Below, one piece after another: positions 29,048-35,461 of a stretch of DNA of 35,461 nucleotides. The notes below the pieces were generated by a model. That model was not told where the DNA came from, ran no database searches, and saw only the letters and a program-made list of their open reading frames with translations. The stretch comes from Gnetum montanum (taxonomy: Eukaryota; Streptophyta; Gnetopsida; Gnetales; Gnetaceae): contig MNCI01000920.1 of NCBI GenBank assembly GCA_015680685.1, positions 199,640 through 235,100 on the forward strand. The letters are read 5' to 3'. Both the position numbers and the translations under genes were made by a program. The first letter of the stretch is position 1; each line of letters opens with the position of its first letter.

Positions 29048-32000
29048 TCATAGAGGGGGCTGCTCCCCAAGATCCACTTCATCATCCACTCTTGCTCCAC
29101 TGGTGCTAGCTCAATCACCAACATGCCCCTATAGCAGAAAACAAAAAACAAGATTAAATAGGTAAGAGTAGTAAAGCAAATCATAAATGCAAAACTGATA
29201 AAAATGGTAACACTAACAATGAAAACAACAAAACCATACAAAAATGAGTGCCACAATAAAACACTCACAAGTGAGGAAGGCCCCAAGTTGGTCTCCAAAC
29301 ACTGTAGAATCTCCTTCTCGGACACATTTTCTCAATCCTCCTCCAAGCCAAGATCAATGCCAGCAAGTGTGTTGCCCTTGTCCATCAAGGTCCAAGTAGG
29401 GCGCTCAAGAGAGAACATGCCTGTCATAGCCTCCCCAGAGGTGGTGGTAATTGTTCTCTCAGGAGATCCCTCCACCTCAGTACACTTGGTAAACTTATCA
29501 TAAGTAGACCATAGACCTAACCCATCAATGAACATCTCCATCCAGTGATGCTCAACTGATTTCTCCTTCAACCACTTCTTATACTAATGCTTGTGGTCCT
29601 TCTGGTCTTGGCCCCATTTTCGTACTTTGGTAGCAAATGATTTCCAATCCTAACATTTCCTGTTCAACAAACTTATCTGTGCCCTCTATTCTACTAAGTC
29701 CCATGTAACTTGCACCTTACTGTTTAAAATCGTCTAATAACATGCATAGGTGATTTTAGATGTGCGCCAAGTGTTATCACCAGATAGCCTAGCAGTAGCA
29801 AGATCGTAACAAGATTAGAGATCCCCAATTTTCTCTTTCTCCTTTGCCAGTGCTTCTTTCAATGAATGCACCTCATCCCATAAGTACTCAACTGAATGCC
29901 TACAAGTCCAAAGTGACTTGGCGTTCTCTATGATGTGGCTAGAGACCTCATCATACACATTCCTTGGGACTTGCTCAATATTCCTTAGCAATTTAGGGAG
30001 AGCATCAATGTGAGTAGCTTTAGAGGGATCCCATTGAAGCTTGGTGCCTACAGGTATAAGCACCACATATATAAATCACCTTAATCAACAAAGAACCCAA
30101 ATACTAAGTGTAATGCATGACATATACATACCTAGTTTTGGATGAACTTCTTGTAGGTGAGCAACAACATCATCAATGATGCCTTTAACAAAGTCTATCT
30201 TACTAGGCATCTCAGGCCATAGCCTTAGCTGGTCAGTTGATGTAGGACAAGCAGGGGAGGTCATGTTGATTGGAACCTATGTTCCTGATGCCTCTACCCA
30301 AGATGCATATGCCTTAGAAGTCTTAGCATTTACCTCTGATGCCAGAAATAATCTAAATATTTAAGAGAAATGCATGAGAATTAAAGAGTACAAAGACATA
30401 GATCATGCTGAGAGGAACATACCGAAAAGCCCTTTGTCGGTTGGCTAGGGTGGATCACCAAGCTACAAGGATCCATTGAAGAAGCCACCAAGGACATCTC
30501 CTTCATCGTTGGTTTTCCTAGATGCATCCATAGACTCTGTAAGATTTTTCCCCATGATTTCTATCATATCTTCCTCTTATGAGGCAAGAATTTCTTTGAT
30601 GGCTTCTTCTCTTTCCTTCGCTCCTCCTACCAGCCCTGTGACAATCACTTTAGGATCAGCTATCAGGGCCAAAGCCTCTCTCTCTTCCTCATAACTTGCT
30701 TCTGATAATTCCAGAATCTTAGAGTTAGCATAACATAGTATATATAACATATAGATCAAAAAACAACAAATAAAAAATAATTTATAACAATAAAATGAAA
30801 TACTTACCTTCCACTAGTAGTACAAACCAAATCTTCTTGGCCCTTGGTAGTATCACATCCGGTGTAGGCTCCCTTGGGTGTTCCTTCCTCTTCACCTTCA
30901 TCTTGGACTTCCCAATGGTCTCGCCAATCAAACGTTTGGCCCTTTTCACAGAAATGCGTAGCCCAGGTGGTTCCAATCCCAAACTATCATGGGAATGATG
31001 GGAATGGCTAGCTACACCTAAATTAGTGACTGATACCGATTCCTCGATGGCGTCTGTTAGATCTTCAGATCTAGTGATGCTAAATAGGTGGTGAATCCAA
31101 GGATGGGATAATTGCGAATGGTCCCTCAAAACATAGCGATTATCATCATGAACCACTAGGAACTCAACGAACTTGTGTAAATATCCTGCAAAGAAAGCAA
31201 AGGTAAAGTGAGATTTAGCATGGATGTTAGAACGTAACCTAATGATCTCCCCGTGAAGGCCGGATGTAAGAAATTGTGCCCAGTTTTAGTGCCTTCCTGT
31301 CTCTAAAATGGCACGTATGACACATGAAGTCTCTATCCCAAGGTTTCCCTTGAGAGAGAGATTTTGGAAATGTCCATGCCCGGAAGAGAGGATATAGAAA
31401 GTTCATTTCCATTGACCAGGTGTTTCCTCACATAGCAAAACATTTGTGACCCCAAGGCACACCTAACCACTCCTCCAAATATCTTATGACCTGGTCATCG
31501 TTCGCTGCTTTGTCTATAGACATCGTGGCGCCATCCATGGGCACGCTGAAAAGATTAGAGAGAAATTTAGTGGTCAAGTGAAAATATACCCTAACCCCTC
31601 AGATCCGCATGCTAAAGTGGAAGCATCAACATTGAAAGAATCTACAATAGTGACTATTTCAGTGGCCAGAATGCTAGGAGTCAAAGCTAAAAACAAGTCC
31701 ATCAGACCTGCCTGGGTAAGGCGATTGATGGTTAGCTCAGGGGCTTCCCTCTGCAATCACTTTTGTGACTGCTCCACCTCCCCAAACTTTGTGAAAAGGG
31801 TGGTGTCAGTGCACCTCGTTATAATAGTGATTTCTTTGGGAGGAATGGTCACTGTAAAGAGAAAAACATAGGGAAAAAAATTTAAAAACATAGTACAAGA
31901 TAAGGCAACAAAAGAAAATAAAATGAAGACTAGAGAATGGTCATTTACCATCGGTAAATGGTGTAGCTGGAATAGGCGCATGATCAATTCTTTGGAGGAA

Positions 32001-33728
32001 GGTTGGCCCATTAGAAGACCATTCCCCATGTAACCAACCATGAGCTTGGCAATACTCAAAGGCTCTTGAAAACTGCCTATGATAGTCAACAAGAGCCACC
32101 TTGGTTTGGTCCAACACCGCAACATGAGGAATGGGGCCCACCATGAAAGTCTCTAGCACCGTGCACGCTAAGGCAAGCCTGCCATCATCAGCATGCATCC
32201 CATATTCATCAAGGTGGGGCTTGCATAGGAAAAAAAAATTGCATGTAGATGATGACATGAAATTTGAAAAGGGATCGAAATTAAAAAAAGACACAAAGAA
32301 GCATACTTGTCCACTCTATATACCATCCTAGGTGGATTCTGAAATAGAGTGTGTACATAGAGAGCTAGGAAGAATGTGTTGCTACTAGTGTAATGACTAC
32401 ATGTAGGTAGCTCCCACACACGAGTCAAGGGACGTGTGGATCTAGGACCTTCAACAGGGCCTCCTGCAACCTTGAAAAGTCCCTCATCAATGTCAGTAAC
32501 AAAGGAAAGCATACCTTGTGTGGACCCAGGAAACGTTGTCTCAATGATATCCCAAGCCAATTGTTCACTTAAGTGAGATCATACAACCACACTAAAATTA
32601 TGAAAGATGAAAGACAAAAATGAACTAACATTGGGGCAAAATCATATCACATGGGGCCAGATGCGCAGGTCATAGGGGGGAGTGTTAGGACTAAAAGGTC
32701 CAAACCAAGCAAGCACCCCAACAAGCTCAACCACCAGAAGAGAAGGTTTTGGTCCCTTGCACACAACCAACCCAATGCCAGAAACATTAGGTAAGTGAAA
32801 AATTTTTAGTTTTAGCAATAGATCAAAACCACATGGGCCAAGAAATCACATAAAAAAAAACTTGAATGCTGCCACAATAAATCCACATAAAAATGCAAAA
32901 CATAAACACACTTAGAAAATAGATAAAAAAAATATAAACATGAAACTAGCAAATGATAAGCACATCTTCATACTCTAGTTCATGTTAGTCCTCCCCACCA
33001 GCAAGTCACATTGGATCTTTATCTACAATTCATGCTACCCTAAAGGGCTGAAAATTTCACATGTCATGCTACCCTGGTAGGCCCTAAAATTCAAGTCACG
33101 CTGCCTAGGACTGAAATTCAAAAAATTGCAAGTCATGCGGCCTCCTCAAAAATTGAAAATGTATATCCATGCTTGAAAATTTAGAGTTGTACTGGCCATT
33201 CTTGCCTCTCTCAAAATCTAAAACTTTTGTAGTCACTTTGCCCACCAAAACTAAAATTTTTTCCCAAAAATTTGAGGTTGTGCTATTCATTCTTGCCCCA
33301 AAATCCCCAAAAAATCCACAAAGTTATGCTGCCCTGAAAAATTTACAAGGTCATGTTGGCTTTCCTGCAACTAGTCACGCCAAGAAAACCAAAAATGCCA
33401 AGAAATTTTTGCAACCAAAATGCCAAGAAAAATGAAAACTCTACCCACACACTCACACCCCAAAATTCTACCCATCCAAAATTGCAATCCAAAAAAAAAA
33501 ACCCACAACTCAAAAATTTGAAGATCATAGCACAAAATATTACCCTAGGTAATGCTGCTAGAGGAAAACGAGGGAGAAACAAACTTACCCATGTAAAGCC
33601 TTCTTCCACGTTGGAATCTTGGCTTGGGAAAGATGTTGGAGAACCTCCTCGCTCTCCTCTACAAATGTTAGCTCCACCTACCTCTTTCCCTTGTCCCAAT
33701 GTGCCTTTCCTCTACCTTTGTACTTCAT
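29048..33728 (-). pseudogene. Decayed multi-exon accessory gene, antisense within element P
   Basis: Unrecognised protein. Putative exons on the minus strand: 33728-33589, 32868-32324, 32219-31949, 31851-31590, 31545 to about 31400, 31185-30808, 30717-30423, 30352-30132, 30047-29269, 29128-29048. Most borders are consensus GT/AG, for example AAG|GTAAGT at 30808/30807 and TTTACAG at 31852. Reading phase is conserved across exons 2/3, 3/4, 4/5 (though that intron is only 44 bases), 8/9 and 9/10. It is off by one at 1/2, 6/7 and 7/8, and 5/6 is unclear. The start gives a basic N-terminus, MKYKGRGKAHWDKGKR. Segments include FSPNTPPYDLRIWPHV, LEEWLGVPWGHKCFAM, a Lys/Arg-rich region (31000-30850) and a coiled-coil-like VHSLKEALAKEKEKIGDL. 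The end is TSGARVDDEVDLGEQPPL. Length would be roughly 1,000 residues. Premature stops are mostly one transition from sense. Tat-lineage Grande elements carry an antisense nuclear-protein gene; homology to it was not tested. Confidence 0.6.
32869..33390 (-). promoter_or_regulatory. First intron of the antisense gene with repeated GTCATGCTG-like motif
   Basis: At 33028, 33062, 33094 and 33131 a GTCAYGCTAC/GCC motif recurs about every 33 bases as part of a diverged tandem unit. More copies lie near 33230, 33320, 33352 and 33373, and upstream of the start codon at 33735-33815. The same motif fills the LTRs and leaders of M and P. Confidence 0.5.
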
Positions 33729-34044
33729 GTTGCCTTGTGCATGCTGACACTGTTGATGGAAAGTCATGCTAATTATCGTAGGTCACGTTGCACTCCTAAG
33801 TCACCTTGCATTCAAGATGTCATGGTAGGACAAAATGATCTTCCTCCACTTCAAAATCCCCCTTTTAAACCCAACACATTCTATTTTTTTCCTCCTTTCT
33901 TTTACTTTATTTTTTCTCTCAGTTTATATTTGCTTCATCTATTTAAATTTGTTTTCATTTGTATTATATGTTAGCACATAAATTCATAAAACTTTGAAAT
34001 CCTTGAACTTATTGTTCACTCTCAAGTTTAAAAGTTAAAATTTT
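33729..34044 (-). other. Upstream region of the antisense gene
   Basis: AT-rich sequence with GTCATGCTAA and GTCACGTTGCAC motifs close to the start codon. No clear TATA box; the best candidate is a weak ATATAAAC on the minus strand near 33925. Confidence 0.4.
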
Positions 34045-34132
34045 AAAATGGCCTGGTACAACCTTAAACTACCATATGACCCGGTACAACCTTAAATTGC
34101 CATATGGCCCAGTATGGCCTTAAACTGCCACG
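34045..34132 (+). repeat. Right array of the ~28-bp TTAAACTACC repeat
   Basis: Three units (TTAAACTACCATATGACC, TTAAATTGCCATATGGCC, TTAAACTGCCACG) spaced by 28 bases, in the same orientation as the left array at 28333. Confidence 0.75.
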
Positions 34133-34150
34133 ACTATGTCCCTGTGTCTT

Positions 34151-34459
34151 CTAATTTTGTTGATTACCCTGTGTTCGTTTACACTTTGTAATTCTCCTAC
34201 CAAAGGGGTGTCTCTTACTTTGCTCCTGTTTTAAATTAGCAGGAGTGAGCACCATGGCCACTAAGAATATTCTCTCAACATTGTCTCTTAGTGGACCATA
34301 CGGGGAGGTAGAAAGAGCAATCAACCCAGAATCCTTGTGTTGGCACATTTTAGCCATTTTATGGAAGAAAGACATGAGATGATTGAGATTTTCAAAATAT
34401 TTCAATACAAATATTCGAAATGGCAAGATGTAATCTGAAAAGGTATTGATTCCTATCAC
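34151..34459 (-). CDS. Unrecognised coding-like fragment
   Basis: An open minus-strand stretch of 102 codons reads as plausible protein (for example FENLNHLMSFFHKMAKMC and PYGPLRDNVERIFLVAMV) rather than low-complexity translation. I do not recognise a family. It may be an exon remnant of a host gene or of the neighbouring element. No splice sites or start were established. Confidence 0.25.
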   Translation of the reverse strand: MIGINTFSDYILPFRIFVLKYFENLNHLMSFFHKMAKMCQHKDSGLIALSTSPYGPLRDNVERIFLVAMVLTPANLKQEQSKRHPFGRRITKCKRTQGNQQN

Positions 34460-34559
34460 TTGTTAAAAAAAGAGATGGATTGGAAGAAAAATGGAGCGAA
34501 TGAAAACAATTATCAATATAAACAACACAAGAATTTTATCTANGGATGTCAAAAGACAA

Positions 34560-35080
34560 GCATAAACCTTATTGATGTTCCGAATGGTAGGAAAGATGCT
34601 GCAGACAGGCCATTTTGGTAGATATGTTTATGTTTGCCCTGGATAATCCTCCACCCTTAACTTTTTTTTTGATATCAGGAGATGTTGATTTTTCTGTTGC
34701 ATTGCACAAATTGAAGAATCAAAATTTTATAACTGGACTTGCAGTTCCTTTTAAAGTAAACGTCTTGTCTGCTTTGTGGAAAGTAAGTCAGATTATCTTT
34801 GATTGGCCAAGTCTTGCATAGGGACAACTTGTCACAGTTTGTTTTGAAGGACCTTTTTTGTATCAATATACTCCATATCATGCCCTGGATGCAGGGAAGC
34901 CATCTTTCAGAATTGAAGATGATACAGCCGACTATTACATTAAACATCCTGATAATAGCAGGGGTTTCTGCGCATCAACAGAGGGTATGATTTCAATTCC
35001 ATATGAACAGAACCCAGATAGTACAGGTGTGCAACAAATTTATAGGCCTCCATCAATGACATCATGCTCGTGGACGACAA
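34560..35080 (+). pseudogene. NYN-domain (MARF1/limkain-b1-like) gene fragment, broken
   Basis: Part of a plant NYN-type putative ribonuclease domain. SINLIDVPNGRKDAADR at 34560-34610 is followed, after loss of one base, by AILVDMFMFALDNPPP (34606-34650). Next come the strand-loop FLISGDVDFSVALHKL with the conserved acidic SGDVDF, SALWKVSQIIFDWPSL, and an in-frame TAG at 34819. The frame then stays open to 35184 with no family resemblance beyond about 34830. The first part of the domain, with its WWDIEN-type motif, is absent. The frameshift and stop mark it as a pseudogene of a host gene. There is no intron inside the visible part. Confidence 0.72.
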
Positions 35081-35189
35081 CGTCGGTGCTTTCACCATGG
35101 CATGAGTGCGATGCGCTAGGGCATGCGCACCACTGCAAGGACTGTGATTTTCGGCAGCATTTTTTTGGCTATGATCGAAGGTGATGGTG

Positions 35190-35461
35190 GAGAGGGCAGC
35201 AACAGCACCAGCCCAACGTTATTTATGCACACTGATAGAAACATGTGGCCGCAGCAGTCATGAAAATGGGTACAGAGGACTCTGCCAATGCCTGCCATTG
35301 AGAATGATACCCTTAGCCCAGTCTATAGCCAATCTCCTGTGATAGATATTTTTCAACTAATTCCACCAGGATTGAATCAAAAATAGATATAAAAAACATT
35401 CATCTCTACCTGGCCATGGCTGCGATCTGGTGCTGTTGAGTCTGGAGCGAGTCCCCCGCCG
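35190..35461. other. No recognisable feature
   Basis: Mixed-composition sequence; short open frames on both strands show no domain pattern. Confidence 0.5.

Larger units (their letters stand above)
23507..34132 (+). mobile_element. Element P: Tat/Ogre-like Ty3/gypsy, partial, plus strand
   Basis: LTR, primer site, leader minisatellite, gag and protease follow in order to about 28320, then the 28-bp arrays and the antisense gene. RT, RNase H, integrase and a matching 3' LTR are absent, so P is deleted internally and/or truncated. Assigning 28321-34132 to P rests on the known Tat-lineage habit of long 3' internal regions with tandem repeats and antisense genes, and on shared motifs. That right boundary is inference; the LTR-to-protease part is firm. 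Confidence 0.65.

Noticed and set aside
32592-32629. A further intron in exon 2 of the antisense gene (CCCAAT|GTTAGT to TTTTAG)
   Set aside because: Only 38 bases, and the frame is open straight through it, so I kept it as exon.

Overview
The window looks like non-genic DNA from a large, retrotransposon-rich plant nuclear genome. It holds no intact gene. It contains plant-type Ty3/gypsy elements of the Athila and Tat/Ogre kinds and a plant L1-like LINE, all riddled with transition-type stop codons. A gymnosperm is my guess for the host, but nothing here proves it. Layout, left to right: (1) 1-3862, the 3' part of a GC-rich L1-like LINE (plus strand) ending in an A10 tail. It sits inside (2) 3863-7260, the gag, leader and LTR of a minus-strand Tat/Ogre-like element, 'M'. 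M sits inside the 5' LTR of (3) 7261-15386, an Athila-like element, 'A': partial 5' LTR, tRNA-Asp-type primer site, gag, no pol, a large third ORF and a full 3' LTR. A interrupts the RNase H domain of (4) 15387-22930, a second Athila-like element, 'B': end of RNase H, integrase, third ORF, 3' LTR. This is a four-deep nest (LINE in M in A in B); the left parts of M, A and B lie outside the window. (5) 22931-23506 is AT-rich spacer. (6) 23507 to about 34130 is a plus-strand relative of M, 'P': short LTR, leader, gag and aspartic protease, no RT or integrase, then a long 3' part framed by two arrays of a ~28-bp repeat and holding a decayed multi-exon gene on the opposite strand. (7) 34150-35461 holds an unrecognised coding-like stretch and a broken NYN-domain (MARF1/limkain-b1-like) gene fragment. 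The most interesting signal is shared by the LTR elements. Each has an accessory gene outside gag-pol, and DNA in front of that gene repeats the motif of the element's own LTR. In A the motif is a GATATCAC/GTGATATC palindrome. In B it is GGCCCCATCGATG and its CpG-decay forms. In both, the motif block is followed by a TATA box, in the LTR and again ahead of ORF3. A 3' splice site touches the ORF3 ATG in both. In M/P a GTCACGCTG-like motif fills the LTR, the gag leader and the promoter and first intron of the antisense gene. This suggests accessory genes with private promoters that mimic the LTR, possibly recognised by their own products. That functional reading is inference; the repeats are visible. 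Coding regions decayed mainly by C-to-T and G-to-A changes with few indels: A gag keeps one frame for 661 codons and B pol for 596, and both integrase catalytic losses are G-to-A. Single Ns flanked by exact or near-exact duplications point to contig-joining artefacts.
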